Assembly (NCBI GenBank): GCA_947625435.1
Contig: CANQOI010000007.1
Location: 1 to 54,987 of the forward strand
Reading direction: 5' to 3'
Source: an uncultured Clostridia bacterium
GTDB lineage: Bacteria > Bacillota > Clostridia > UBA1212 > UBA1255
Length of the DNA: 54,987 bases
This document shows positions 7,036 through 16,046 of the stretch, one piece after another. The notes below the pieces were generated by a model that saw only the letters and a list, made by a program, of their open reading frames with translations, had not been told where the DNA came from and searched no databases. Numbering within the stretch: position 1 is the stretch's first letter; the number at the start of each line of letters is the position of its first letter. Made by a program: the position numbers and the translations under genes.

Positions 7036-8231
7036 TTTCCCCCGGTAAAATCGGGCACGGCCACGGGCGCTCCGCCCCTTGCTATAGATTCCTCGCTGAG
7101 AGGACTGATACACATCCACGCCGCCGCGTCATATACGTTTATCGGCGGCTCCGTGGAGCTTCTCACACAGTCAATGAAAGTATTCAGCACGAGCCAGTCC
7201 ATCCCGTCGTGGCCGCCTTTTATATTATTCTTATAGTCTCGCCACATAGGATGCTCGTATTTTTCGGCATATTCATCGGCATTTCCCCACATGTGCCTGC
7301 GGTCGAATTCATATTTGTTGTGTACTCCGTCAATGAAAACGGAATCCGTCTCCTCCGTATACAGTCCCTTCGTTCCGTGCACTGAGAATCCCCTGCTGTA
7401 ATATCTGGGGAGCGTTGTATCGAGCGTAAGAGTGATCGTCTCGCCTCCGGCGCATTTTATGATCGTTGTCACCGCGTCGCCCTGTGCGAACCGTGTATCT
7501 GCAAGAGGCGAACCGGCGCCCTTTTCACGTAAAATGTATTCGTTAAGTCCCTTTGATGATGAGCTCACTGAAGAAAGAGATACAAATCGATTGCCTCTGT
7601 TGATATGCAGTATCTGCGCAATGGGGCCCAGTGCGTGAGTGGGATAATTATCGCAGCAGCGGTGTATGTAATTGCGGAGCCTGTAATGGCGCAGCTCTTC
7701 TCCGTTTGATATTTCATAGCGAAGATCATGCTCATATCCGCCGGTGCAATACATTATATCTCCGAAAACGCCCTCCTCGGCCATGCGCATCACCATCATT
7801 TCACGCCTGCCGTAGCAGCAGTTCTCGAGCATCATACACGGCACGCCCGTCTGCTCGTACGTATCTGTGAGCTTTTTGCATTCATCCAATGAATACGCGC
7901 AGCCCACCTCCATGCCCACATATTTGCCGGCACGCATGGCGTCCGCAGCTATATTTATATGCGACTCCCACGATGACATTATCATAACGGCGTCAAGCTC
8001 ATGCATTGCGAGCATTTCTCTGTGATCGACAGTGCAGAGCGGATCGTTTCCCAGCTCAGAGGAAACAAAACCGGCCGCTTCGCGCGCCCTGTCCTCATAT
8101 GTATCGCACACGGCGGCGATCTCTATGCTGTTTTCCTTCGCCATATCGGCGAGTACTCCCGTAAGTATCGCGCGTCCGCGCTGACCGTAGCCTATTATTC
8201 CGAGCCTTATTTTTCTCTTTTCAGTTCCCAT
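7014..8231 (-). CDS. Gfo/Idh/MocA-fold protein, GH109-like NAD-dependent glycosidase
   Basis: The N-terminal Rossmann fold starts LGIIGYGQRGRAI. The central segment (GMEVGCAYSLDEC, CMMLENCCYGRRE, YPTHALGPIAQI, INRGNRF) follows the GH109 subfamily pattern, not that of sugar dehydrogenases, which carry an EKP motif. GH109 enzymes use tightly bound NAD+ to cleave N-acetylgalactosaminides by an oxidation-elimination cycle. There is no signal peptide, so the protein is probably cytoplasmic. The ATG at 8231 has AAGGA 9 nt upstream; a TTG at 8240 would abut it. It lies 12 nt after the DUF389 gene. The substrate is not certain. Confidence 0.8.
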   Translation of the reverse strand: MGTEKRKIRLGIIGYGQRGRAILTGVLADMAKENSIEIAAVCDTYEDRAREAAGFVSSELGNDPLCTVDHREMLAMHELDAVMIMSSWESHINIAADAMRAGKYVGMEVGCAYSLDECKKLTDTYEQTGVPCMMLENCCYGRREMMVMRMAEEGVFGDIMYCTGGYEHDLRYEISNGEELRHYRLRNYIHRCCDNYPTHALGPIAQILHINRGNRFVSLSSVSSSSKGLNEYILREKGAGSPLADTRFAQGDAVTTIIKCAGGETITLTLDTTLPRYYSRGFSVHGTKGLYTEETDSVFIDGVHNKYEFDRRHMWGNADEYAEKYEHPMWRDYKNNIKGGHDGMDWLVLNTFIDCVRSSTEPPINVYDAAAWMCISPLSEESIARGGAPVAVPDFTGGKWMTWKP

Positions 8232-8243
8232 GATATGCAATCC

Positions 8244-9548
8244 TTATATTTTTTCTATCTTTATCTCTACATCGTCCGTGCCGCTCTCGGCCTTAACAAA
8301 ATTTTCTATTGTCTTTATCTCATCGTCCGAAAGATCGTACTGCGTTTTACATGTGAGAAGAACGGTGTTTTTGTCTTCGCCGCACATGAGCCCGCACCGC
8401 ACGTCTGTGAGCTTTGTGAATATTTCAGAGGCTTTTTTTGCCACGGAAGCGCAGTCGGTACGGCCCGCGATATCTGCCGAGAGCTCCTCGTTTTTCTTGA
8501 TCTCTTCATCCAGCTGCTGCTGAAGCCCGTTAATGGTATTCTCCTGAACGGCTATCGTTACCTTGTCACTGTCCGCTCCTTCAACGGCTTTATTCTGAAG
8601 GACATGGAGCGTATAGCCAGAAAGGTCGTAATCCTCGAGTTTACTCTCAAGCTCGGATATGCGGGTGTCCGACAGCTGCGTGCCTACGAGAGAAACCGAA
8701 ATGACCTTGTTCTTGTTATCGGTGCTGCTCTGCACGAGCTGCGTGTCCGCGAATACGAACTCCGAATCAAGATATGACGCTATATTCCTGTCGAGCACGG
8801 ACAGATATACGGTATAAGCTCCGCCGAGAGTGCTCGGTATGACGGCAACGACTATGAGCGCCGTGATTATCCTGTTTATCCTCTTCTGCTTCTTGGCATC
8901 CAGCTCCTTGTGATACGGCACGCCCAGAAGCTTTGTCACGATAAGAGCCGAGAGCGCTATAAAAAGCGTATTTATAGCAAACAGGTAAAATGCTCCCAGA
9001 ATAAAATTGAGCTGTCTTGTGGCTATACCGTACCCCACAGTACAAAGAGGCGGCATGAGAGCCGTTGCGATAGCGACTCCCGGTATCACATTGCTCGTCT
9101 TCTTGCGCGTATTTCCTATGCTGCCCGCGATACCTCCGAAAAGGGCTATCAGGACGTCCCATATAGTAGGACTTGTCCGCGCTATCATTTCACTTGTAGC
9201 GGTGCTGAGAGGAGAAAGAGAAAAATAAATGGTAGACGTGATAAGACTTATTATGACCTGCGTTGCGAAGCGTGTGGCCGCCTTACGCAGCATATCGAGA
9301 TCCCTTATGGCCAATGAATAACCTATCGTAAGTATCCCGCTCATAAGGGGTGAAATGAGCATCGCGCCAATTATGACCGCTGTTGAATTTACATTGAGTC
9401 CGATAGAGGCGATGAGGATCGCCAGCATGAGTATCCACATGTTGGCGCCGTGTATGATCGTATTCTCCTCCATCATGTCGTGCAGCTCTTCGTATGAGAG
9501 CATGTTGCTCCTCATTTCAAGGAGATTGTGAAAATAATCCTTTTTCAT
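8244..9548 (-). CDS. DUF389 family membrane protein
   Basis: The 434-aa product has the DUF389 hydrophobic core: repeated transmembrane segments in the first 240 residues, including STAVIIGAMLISPLMSGI. After a last membrane helix (about 220-245) comes an extracytoplasmic tail of about 190 residues with a predicted coiled coil (INGLQQQLDEEIKKNEELS). The function of the family is not established. GGGAGG lies 8 nt before the ATG at 9548, which favours it over the ATG at 9566. It is translated directly after the small membrane protein upstream, a 14-nt gap; the two may work together. Confidence 0.82.
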   Translation of the reverse strand: MKKDYFHNLLEMRSNMLSYEELHDMMEENTIIHGANMWILMLAILIASIGLNVNSTAVIIGAMLISPLMSGILTIGYSLAIRDLDMLRKAATRFATQVIISLITSTIYFSLSPLSTATSEMIARTSPTIWDVLIALFGGIAGSIGNTRKKTSNVIPGVAIATALMPPLCTVGYGIATRQLNFILGAFYLFAINTLFIALSALIVTKLLGVPYHKELDAKKQKRINRIITALIVVAVIPSTLGGAYTVYLSVLDRNIASYLDSEFVFADTQLVQSSTDNKNKVISVSLVGTQLSDTRISELESKLEDYDLSGYTLHVLQNKAVEGADSDKVTIAVQENTINGLQQQLDEEIKKNEELSADIAGRTDCASVAKKASEIFTKLTDVRCGLMCGEDKNTVLLTCKTQYDLSDDEIKTIENFVKAESGTDDVEIKIEKI

Positions 9549-9562
9549 AGTTACACCCTCCC

Positions 9563-10042
9563 TCATGCAGAGTGTTCAATTTCGATCTTAGTCGTTTTAA
9601 GCGCTTTCAATGTCCTCTTAGCTATGCGCGTGCGCGGATTTTCCACTATCCATATGTTTGCGGCCTCCCACACCGCGAACGAGCCCACGATAGATATGAG
9701 CTCTACGGGCACTGAACCTAATATGCCGTCTAAAAGTATGCCCGCCGCCACAAAAGCAACGCCTATGCAGAGCAGCCATATCTGCTTTAAACGGTTGAAC
9801 CTTTTCTGATTCGCATTGCGTATATCATGCTCCCTTATCAGTTCCTGAAAGGCACCCTTGACCCGGTCACGATCGACAGGCCCTGAGCATTTTATCTTTA
9901 AAATGATGTCGTCGCCCGCTTCCTTTCTGCCGTATTGCAGAGTGAGATAGTCCGACACAGCGGAGCTCAGCGTGCGGCAGCTTTCGTCAAACGGATCATA
10001 CAGCTCCATTTCATCGTTTATCTTCAAGTTTATCTCATACAC
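9563..10042 (-). CDS. Small two-TM membrane protein of unknown function
   Basis: I do not recognise a family. The 159-aa product has a soluble N-terminal domain of about 90 residues and a basic amphipathic stretch (NQKRFNRLKQ). Two membrane helices follow (about 95-112 and 118-136), then a basic C-terminal tail. The start is a GTG at 10042 with AGGGAG 5 nt upstream. It sits in the nfnA operon between a sugar isomerase-like gene (9 nt) and the DUF389 gene (14 nt). The soluble part could be a regulatory domain for the DUF389 partner, but that is only a guess from position. Confidence 0.75.
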   Translation of the reverse strand: MYEINLKINDEMELYDPFDESCRTLSSAVSDYLTLQYGRKEAGDDIILKIKCSGPVDRDRVKGAFQELIREHDIRNANQKRFNRLKQIWLLCIGVAFVAAGILLDGILGSVPVELISIVGSFAVWEAANIWIVENPRTRIAKRTLKALKTTKIEIEHSA

Positions 10043-10051
10043 AGCTGCTCC

Positions 10052-10906
10052 CTACTCTCTTCCCGCAATGCTTTTTGCTATATGACTGAGCGATATTTCC
10101 TGAAGCTCGCGCGCGGCTTCCGGCATTTTGGACGTTATATTCGTCTCCAGTGAAACGCATCCGTCAAAGCCTATCTCCTTAAGGGCCTTTGAAAAATCAT
10201 TCCAGTCTATCACTCCCGTATACGGTATCCAGTGAAGGTCAGACTGACCGTTGTTGTCGTGAATATGCAGCGTCCTGAGCAGATCCTTACCTATGAGTCT
10301 CACCGCTTCTGCCGGGGATTCGGAGAACACCGAGCAATGTCCCGTATCGAGGCATATCTTAAAATGGTCTCTGTTCATATTCTTTACAAACTTCAGTATT
10401 TCGCACGGTCTCGAGAGAGACAGCCGCGTGAAAGGCATATTCTCCAGGCATACGACAACATCCTCCTTCTCGGCGGCGGTGCAGAGCCTGTCCATGAATA
10501 CGTAATTCATATCCCACAGCTTTTCGGGCTCGGGGTCCTCGGTGACTCCGAATGGCATTATAGGATGTATGACAAAATTATCGCAGCCGAGAAGCTTCGT
10601 GCCGTGTATCGATCTTATCATCTTCTCAAGACGTTCTTCCCTGTCCTCTTGCGTAAAATCCCGCGGAGGCCAGCGCCAAGGGCCGTGTGTCTGCGATACG
10701 GTTATGCCTTCGGAATCAAGCGCGCTCTTGACGGCCAGGAGCCTCCTTTCAAATTCTGCTCCGGAAGCCGCGAAAAGCTCCGTGTCCGTATCCGCAAAGC
10801 TCTGATAATCGATGCACTCAAATCCGTGCTTTTTCAGCCTTCTGACGCCCTCCTCCAATCCGTACCTGTCTATATAACCGGATGACGATATGCCTGTCTT
10901 CATCAT
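10052..10906 (-). CDS. Sugar phosphate isomerase/epimerase (TIM-barrel, AP-endonuclease-2 fold)
   Basis: The 284-aa product has the xylose-isomerase-like TIM-barrel pattern: an early metal-site segment with SQTHGPW, then VVCLENMP, FKICLDTGHCSVF, LHIHDNNGQSDLHWIPYTG and VSLETN. These carry the metal-ligand E, D/H and H residues. Relatives isomerise or epimerise sugars or inositols. The substrate is unknown, but the GH109-like gene in the same operon points to carbohydrate use. The ATG at 10906 has AGAGG 8 nt upstream; a GTG at 10915 is too close to it. Confidence 0.85.
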   Translation of the reverse strand: MMKTGISSSGYIDRYGLEEGVRRLKKHGFECIDYQSFADTDTELFAASGAEFERRLLAVKSALDSEGITVSQTHGPWRWPPRDFTQEDREERLEKMIRSIHGTKLLGCDNFVIHPIMPFGVTEDPEPEKLWDMNYVFMDRLCTAAEKEDVVVCLENMPFTRLSLSRPCEILKFVKNMNRDHFKICLDTGHCSVFSESPAEAVRLIGKDLLRTLHIHDNNGQSDLHWIPYTGVIDWNDFSKALKEIGFDGCVSLETNITSKMPEAARELQEISLSHIAKSIAGRE

Positions 10907-10918
10907 AAAAAACACCTC

Positions 10919-12184
10919 TTAAATCTTATTCATACGCCTTGCGTTGGTCTTGCCCTCCGTGCTTATCTCGCCTGCCGCCATAAGAGAACGCTTAGTAAGG
11001 GCAGGTCCTATGAGCTCGTATACGAGCACAGAGAAGAGTACCACGTTCCTTACTATATTACCGTCCGCCAGCCTCTGCGCCGTGAGCGCCATGCCAAGAG
11101 CTACGCCGGCCTGAGGGAAGAGCGTTATACCCAGATGCTTCGTTATATTCGGATCGCAGTGAGTGAGGGCGCAGCTTCCGTATGCTCCGAAATATTTTCC
11201 GAGGCAGCGCGCGGCTATATAAATTATGCCTACTAAGAGCACAAGGGGTTTTGAGAGTATCTTAAGATCGAGTCCCGCTCCCGAGAGTACGAAAAAGAGC
11301 ACGAAAAGAGGCGCCGTCCAGCCGTCGATACGCTCCATGAGCTCCTCCGAGAAATCGCATATATTGCAGAATACCGTGCCTGTCATCATGCACACGAGAA
11401 GCAGACTGAATCCGAATTTTATACCGTTTATCTCAAAGCTCACCATAGACAGTCCCACAGTGAGCAGTACGCAGCCTATAGAAAGAGAAAGACGTTTGCT
11501 CCTCGAATGGAAAAATTTCTCCGTAAAGAACAGCAGTAGTCCCAACACAGATCCGAGCACCAGTGAAAGCACTATTTCTATTATGGGCTCAAGTATCACG
11601 GTAACGAGACTCACAGTCCCGCTCTCGAGCGCTGTGGCGATTCCGAAGGAAGCCGAGAAAAGAACAAGTCCCACGGCATCGTCTATTGCTACAACGAGAA
11701 GCAGCAGCTTTGTCATGGGACCGTTTGCCTTGTACTGTCTTACCACCATCAATGTAGCGGCCGGCGCAGTCGCGGAAGCGATAGCGCCGAGCGTTATGGC
11801 GGATGAAACGGAAATAAAATCGGGCTTTATAAAATGAAGGATTATAAGAGCCGCATCTACCGCCACGGTGGCGATCACGGCCTGTATGATGCCCACAGTT
11901 ATGGCCTGTTTACCCATGCTCTTTAACTGCGACACTCTGAATTCGTTTCCTATCGTAAAAGCAATGAATCCGAGGGCTGCCTGTGAAATGATATTAAGGC
12001 CTTCCACCTCTTCCATTGAATTGAAGCCCGCTCCGCGTATCCCGGCGGCTCCTATGCAGAAGGGGCCGAGAATGAGCCCCGCCACAAGATACGCCGTTAC
12101 TGCGGGAAGATTGAGCTTCTTTGCAAGTCTGGACATTAACAATCCGCCTATTATAGAGGCGGATAACTGAATAAGGATCAACAT
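10919..12184 (-). CDS. Cation:proton antiporter, CPA2 family (KefB/NapA-like)
   Basis: The 421-aa product has about 12-13 membrane helices and the CPA2 motifs: an early LPAVTAYLVAGLILGP segment, an inverted-repeat helix with LGAIASATAPAATLMVVR, and VVAIDDAVGLVLF, which carries a double Asp. It lacks a C-terminal TrkA-N domain, so it resembles NapA/GerN-type Na+/H+ or K+/H+ exchangers. GGAGG lies about 10 nt before the ATG. It lies 26 nt behind nfnB, so ion homeostasis is transcriptionally coupled to the bifurcating transhydrogenase. Confidence 0.87.
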   Translation of the reverse strand: MLILIQLSASIIGGLLMSRLAKKLNLPAVTAYLVAGLILGPFCIGAAGIRGAGFNSMEEVEGLNIISQAALGFIAFTIGNEFRVSQLKSMGKQAITVGIIQAVIATVAVDAALIILHFIKPDFISVSSAITLGAIASATAPAATLMVVRQYKANGPMTKLLLLVVAIDDAVGLVLFSASFGIATALESGTVSLVTVILEPIIEIVLSLVLGSVLGLLLFFTEKFFHSRSKRLSLSIGCVLLTVGLSMVSFEINGIKFGFSLLLVCMMTGTVFCNICDFSEELMERIDGWTAPLFVLFFVLSGAGLDLKILSKPLVLLVGIIYIAARCLGKYFGAYGSCALTHCDPNITKHLGITLFPQAGVALGMALTAQRLADGNIVRNVVLFSVLVYELIGPALTKRSLMAAGEISTEGKTNARRMNKI

Positions 12185-12210
12185 TTACAAAAGACCTCCG
12201 GAAGACTGTT

Positions 12211-13593
12211 TCAGCCTTTGTTTCGTATGTATTCGTCGATCGCCGCGGCAGCATTCTTTCCGGCGCCCATGGCAAGTATCACGGTAGCAGCTCCGGTCAC
12301 CGCGTCGCCGCCTGCGAACACTCCTTCTCTTGACGTTCTGCCGGTGCTCTCATCAACGACTATTCCTCCCCACTTGTTAGTGTCGAGGCCCTCAGTCGTT
12401 GATTTGATCAGCGGATTAGGCGAAGTACCGATGGCCATTATAACACAATCGGCATCTATGTCAAACAAAGCCCCCTCTATCGGGACAGGACGTGCGCGGC
12501 CCGACTCATCGGGCGCGCTGAGCTCCATTTTCTGGCATTTCACCGACTTGACCCATCCGTCATCCGAAGGATTTACGGCTACGGGATTTGTGAGCATCTT
12601 AAATACGATGCCCTCCTCCTTTGCATGCTCTACCTCCTCCGCACGCGCGGGAAGCTCCTTCTCAGTCCTGCGGTAAACGACCGTTACGTCCGAGCCCAGC
12701 CTTTTGGCACATCTGGCGGCGTCCATAGCCACATTACCGCCGCCCACTACGACAGTTCTCGAAGCCTTCTGGATGGGTGTGGAGCTCTTGTCATCGTAGG
12801 CCTTCATGAGATTTATTCTCGTAAGGAATTCGTTTGCGGAATAAACGCCCTTAAGATTCTCCCCCGGTATGTTCATGAATTTGGGAAGCCCCGCGCCCGA
12901 GCCTATAAATACGGCTTCATATCCGTACTCATCCATAAGCTCGTCTATCGACACTGTCTTGCCTATCACTGTATTGAGACATATCTCGACACCGAGATCC
13001 TTAAGTGCGTCTATCTCCTTACGCACGATAGCCTTCGGCAGTCTGAATTCGGGTATTCCGTATACGAGAACGCCTCCCGCAGTATGCAGCGCTTCAAAAA
13101 CGGTAACGCTGTATCCCTTTTTGGCAAGGTCGCCGGCGCACGTGAGTCCCGAAGGGCCGGAGCCTATAACGGCTATCTTATGACCGTTCTTTGCGGGAGC
13201 TTCCGCGGTGCCGCCTCTGTGCGAGTCCGCCGTGAAACGCTCTATGCGGCCTATTCCCACAGGCTCGCCCTTTATTCCTCTTACGCAGTATTTCTCGCAC
13301 TGGTTTTCCTGAGGACAGACGCGCCCGCAAACAGCCGGGAGCGAGCTCGACTGCGACATTATGTCGTAAGCTCCTTCAAAATCTCCGCATGCGGCTCTCG
13401 CTATGAATGCGGGTATGTCTATCTGTACGGGACATCCCGACACACACGGCTTGTTCTTACAGTTAAGGCATCTCTGAGCCTCATTCACTGCCTGTTCCTT
13501 CGTATAGCCGAGTGCTACCTCGTTAAAATTTCCGCTCCTTATCTGCGCGTCCTGAACCGGCATTTCGTTTTTAGTCAGTGACATATTGGGCAT
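12211..13593 (-). CDS. nfnB: NfnB: NADPH-binding subunit of NADH-dependent ferredoxin:NADP+ oxidoreductase (GltD-like)
   Basis: The large subunit of the electron-bifurcating transhydrogenase links NADH, ferredoxin and NADPH pools in anaerobes. The N-terminus binds two [4Fe-4S] clusters (Cys at about 42, 45, 50, 54 and a second group CGRVCPQENQCEKYC). FAD- and NADPH-binding Rossmann motifs GSGPSGLTCAG and GGGNVAMDAAR follow. The length (460 aa) fits. The ATG at 13593 has AGGAGGT 9 nt upstream; its A is also the last base of the nfnA stop (TAATG), so the two are translationally coupled. GltA-like glutamate synthase small subunit is the alternative label, but the NfnA partner next door decides for NfnB. 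Confidence 0.92.
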   Translation of the reverse strand: MPNMSLTKNEMPVQDAQIRSGNFNEVALGYTKEQAVNEAQRCLNCKNKPCVSGCPVQIDIPAFIARAACGDFEGAYDIMSQSSSLPAVCGRVCPQENQCEKYCVRGIKGEPVGIGRIERFTADSHRGGTAEAPAKNGHKIAVIGSGPSGLTCAGDLAKKGYSVTVFEALHTAGGVLVYGIPEFRLPKAIVRKEIDALKDLGVEICLNTVIGKTVSIDELMDEYGYEAVFIGSGAGLPKFMNIPGENLKGVYSANEFLTRINLMKAYDDKSSTPIQKASRTVVVGGGNVAMDAARCAKRLGSDVTVVYRRTEKELPARAEEVEHAKEEGIVFKMLTNPVAVNPSDDGWVKSVKCQKMELSAPDESGRARPVPIEGALFDIDADCVIMAIGTSPNPLIKSTTEGLDTNKWGGIVVDESTGRTSREGVFAGGDAVTGAATVILAMGAGKNAAAAIDEYIRNKG

Positions 13594-14438
13594 TATAAGC
13601 GTACCTCCTGTCTGTAAAGCGCACATGCGTCGTCGTATGCTTTTCTTTCAAACGGTTTATACATGGAAGAACGCGCTATGGCTTCATCGAAATCTATTAA
13701 ATGTCCGTCAAAATCGGGCCCGTCCACACATGCGAATTTCGTCTTGCCGCCTACGCTCAGCCTGCAGCCGCCGCACATTCCGGTGCCGTCTATCATTATG
13801 GGATTCATGCTCGCCACCGTTCTGATACCGTACTGTTTTGTGAGCGCGCACACGAATTTCATCATTATCAGAGGCCCTATCGTTATGACCTCATCATACG
13901 TTTCACCGCTCTCTATGAGCTTTTTGAGCGCGTCCGTAACAAGACCCTTCTCGCCCGCCGAGCCGTCGTCCGTCATCATAACGAACCTGTCGCTGACATT
14001 TCTGAATTCATCCTCAAGTATTATGAGATCCTTATTTCTGAATCCCACTATGGAATGAACCTCGGCGCCCGACGCGTGGAGCTTCTTGGCAACGGGATAA
14101 GCTATGGCGCATCCTACTCCTCCTCCTACAACAGCCACTTTTCCGAGACCGTCCGTTTCGGTGCTGCGTCCGAGGGGGCCCGCAAGATCATGTATGCTGT
14201 CATTCTCTTCTTTAAGGCCCAGCTTGAATGTAGTGGCGCCGACTATCTGGAATATCACAGTGACCGTTCCCTTATCTCTGTCGTAATCCGCGATGGTGAG
14301 AGGTATCCTCTCGCCGTCTTCATCGACGCGTAAAATTATAAACTGCCCGGGTTCGGCTTTCTTCGCGACCATCGGGGCATTTATTTCCATGAGCGTAACA
14401 GTGGGATTAAGGATCTTCTTTCTTACAATTTCAAACAT
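13593..14438 (-). CDS. nfnA: NfnA: FAD/[2Fe-2S] subunit of the NfnAB transhydrogenase (PyrK-like)
   Basis: The small subunit (281 aa) has a ferredoxin-reductase fold: an FAD-binding barrel, an NAD-binding half with VVGGGVGCAIAYPVAK, and a C-terminal [2Fe-2S] motif GMCGGCRLSVGGKTKFACVDGPDFDGH (given here only as Cys, Cys, Cys with D/H). It is paired with nfnB in the order usual for clostridia. The ATG at 14438 has GGAG 7 nt upstream. It is the first gene of an operon that appears to extend to 6511, under a promoter at 14492-14520. Confidence 0.91.
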   Translation of the reverse strand: MFEIVRKKILNPTVTLMEINAPMVAKKAEPGQFIILRVDEDGERIPLTIADYDRDKGTVTVIFQIVGATTFKLGLKEENDSIHDLAGPLGRSTETDGLGKVAVVGGGVGCAIAYPVAKKLHASGAEVHSIVGFRNKDLIILEDEFRNVSDRFVMMTDDGSAGEKGLVTDALKKLIESGETYDEVITIGPLIMMKFVCALTKQYGIRTVASMNPIMIDGTGMCGGCRLSVGGKTKFACVDGPDFDGHLIDFDEAIARSSMYKPFERKAYDDACALYRQEVRL

Positions 14439-14491
14439 ATAAAATCTCCGTTCCGAACAAGCTGTGCACTGCAAGTACACATTTCAAAGTT

Positions 14492-14520
14492 ATTTTAGCA
14501 AAGTACGGATATGCTTGCAA
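14492..14520 (-). promoter_or_regulatory. Sigma-A promoter of the nfnA operon
   Basis: -35 TTGCAA (14520-14515), 17-nt spacer, -10 TAAAAT (14497-14492). The start would be near 14485, 47 nt before the nfnA ATG. An imperfect palindrome (14464-14480) lies in the early transcribed region and could be an operator; this is weak. Confidence 0.65.
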
Positions 14521-14528
14521 CATAAAAA

Positions 14529-14960
14529 TCATTCGTTTCTGAACACCCACAGTTTATTCATGAGAAAATTGACGATGAGCATTACGGGAGTGACTATGAT
14601 CTTACAATAATCCCTGGGCACGCCCGCTGTCTTGTTTACGAGCATGACGAGGAGAGCGCTCACGGCGGCGTATATTATGAATGCTATTATGAATCTGGGC
14701 CCCGTGCTCCTGTTCCTGCCGCTGAAAACGAATCTGCTGTTAAGTATATAGCTGTTTATTGCGCCGGCTATATCGCCGATCACGGATGCAAGGCCGGCGA
14801 GTATGTCAAGACCGAACAGAACGAGTGAAAGGCCCGTGAGCCCGAACAGTTTTATGAGCAGGAAGCTCACTATGAGTGCCACGAGCGTGTTCGACACGCC
14901 CACGAAGCAAAAGAGTATAAACTGTTTATATTTTACGAACAGAGCTTTTATTTTAGACAT
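14529..14960 (-). CDS. GtrA family membrane protein
   Basis: The 143-aa product has four membrane helices and the GtrA signature pattern (FCFVGVSNTLVALIVSFLL near the start, NSRFVF in the middle, NFLMNKLWVF at the end). GtrA-like proteins are thought to help flip undecaprenyl-linked sugars for cell-surface glycosylation. The start overlaps the stop of the CPBP gene by 8 nt, with GAGG 8-9 nt upstream, so the two are coupled. The divergent GT-C glycosyltransferase gene 1.1 kb away is a possible functional partner. Confidence 0.87.
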   Translation of the reverse strand: MSKIKALFVKYKQFILFCFVGVSNTLVALIVSFLLIKLFGLTGLSLVLFGLDILAGLASVIGDIAGAINSYILNSRFVFSGRNRSTGPRFIIAFIIYAAVSALLVMLVNKTAGVPRDYCKIIVTPVMLIVNFLMNKLWVFRNE

Positions 14961-15876
14961 TTATGCGCGCCTCGTTTCTGCATATTTTGTAAGATACGAC
15001 CATCAATATGACGGAAGATACCGCCGATATCGCTATGCCCGTGTACGTACCCGTGAGCGCGAGCAGGCCCGCGACGACACCGGAGAAATTAAATGCCGCG
15101 TGGAACAGTATGTTCGATATGAGCGAGCCCGAAAGCTCATAGAACCATATCATGAACAGTGAGAGTATGCCCGCATATATCGCCTGTAAAATATTCCCGT
15201 GATATATCCCGAAAACTGCCGATGCAACGGCGGCCGATATTATCACAGACGCGATGTGTACCCTGTGCGTGACCTGCTTCGGTATCGTTATCACTATTTT
15301 CTTAACGGCGCTGTAAAGGAGGCCCCGGAATATTATCTCTTCCACAACAGGCGCAAAAACAACGGTCGCTATGAGCGACAGTATCAGCCCGCCGCCGTCA
15401 AATGCGCCCACGCTCTCCTCGTTTGCCTCCACCCATGACTGCGGCAGATATTTCACGAGAACGCTCAGCAGCAGATTGAAAAAAGCTCCCACAAACGTAC
15501 CCGTTATAAATGATATTGCATACGTGCCGTATCCGGCTCTTACGAAGCTGAAATTCACCGCCTTTTTTATGCCTGTTTTTGTGTATATGAGCACGAACAG
15601 GACAATGAATATGACCGCAGCGCCTATATACATTACTGAAATGTATCGGTAGAATACGGAATTCAGAGCCTGCTCTATCTGCTCCGGCGTCAATTCGGGA
15701 TGATTTACCGGATTTATATAAGCAGTGGATGCGATGCTCATTACGAGCTGCACCGCTATCTGCAGGAAAGTCCATCCCGCGCATGCCGCGGCCGGTATCA
15801 GGATCGCTATGATGATCGTGACCGCCTTATTTCTATTTTTCTGTTTCGAATCGATATTGTCGTTGATATTGTCCAT
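14953..15876 (-). CDS. CPBP family intramembrane glutamic endopeptidase
   Basis: This is an Abi/CAAX-type membrane protease of about 307 aa with 8 or so helices. The catalytic motif EEIIFRG is at about residues 179-185, followed by FGIYHG and a third motif with HAAFNFSG. The bacterial substrates of most CPBP proteins are unknown; some process peptides or confer immunity to bacteriocins. Two adjacent ATGs (15879 and 15876) follow AGGGG; the second has better spacing. The N-terminal 20 residues are polar with many Asn and Asp. Confidence 0.85.
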   Translation of the reverse strand: MDNINDNIDSKQKNRNKAVTIIIAILIPAAACAGWTFLQIAVQLVMSIASTAYINPVNHPELTPEQIEQALNSVFYRYISVMYIGAAVIFIVLFVLIYTKTGIKKAVNFSFVRAGYGTYAISFITGTFVGAFFNLLLSVLVKYLPQSWVEANEESVGAFDGGGLILSLIATVVFAPVVEEIIFRGLLYSAVKKIVITIPKQVTHRVHIASVIISAAVASAVFGIYHGNILQAIYAGILSLFMIWFYELSGSLISNILFHAAFNFSGVVAGLLALTGTYTGIAISAVSSVILMVVSYKICRNEARINV

Positions 15877-15938
15877 CATATTCCCCTTCGCACGCCGCCG
15901 GTATACGCTTCCGCGGCCGTGTGTAAATATATGTTCTA

Positions 15939-15966
15939 ATTATATATAAAATTTCACTTTTTTCAA
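15939..15966 (-). promoter_or_regulatory. Promoter of CPBP-gtrA
   Basis: -35 TTGAAA (15966-15961), 16-nt spacer, -10 TATAAT (15944-15939) on the minus strand. The start would be near 15932, about 55 nt ahead of the CPBP gene. Confidence 0.6.
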
Positions 15967-15970
15967 TGAT

Positions 15971-15999
15971 TTGACATGCAGGCGTACTTATTTTATAAT
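15971..15999 (+). promoter_or_regulatory. Consensus sigma-A promoter of the GT-C glycosyltransferase
   Basis: TTGACA (15971-15976), 17 nt, TATAAT (15994-15999): both boxes are perfect. The start would be near 16006, about 41 nt before the TTG start codon. It is back to back with the CPBP promoter. Confidence 0.85.
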
Positions 16000-16046
16000 T
16001 CCGTGATGCCGCAGCCATGAAACATCAATAAAGAGGTATATGAGAA

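Noticed and set aside
12625-13581. 318-aa open frame on the plus strand opposite nfnB
   Set aside because: Antisense shadow caused by codon bias; nfnB is unambiguous.
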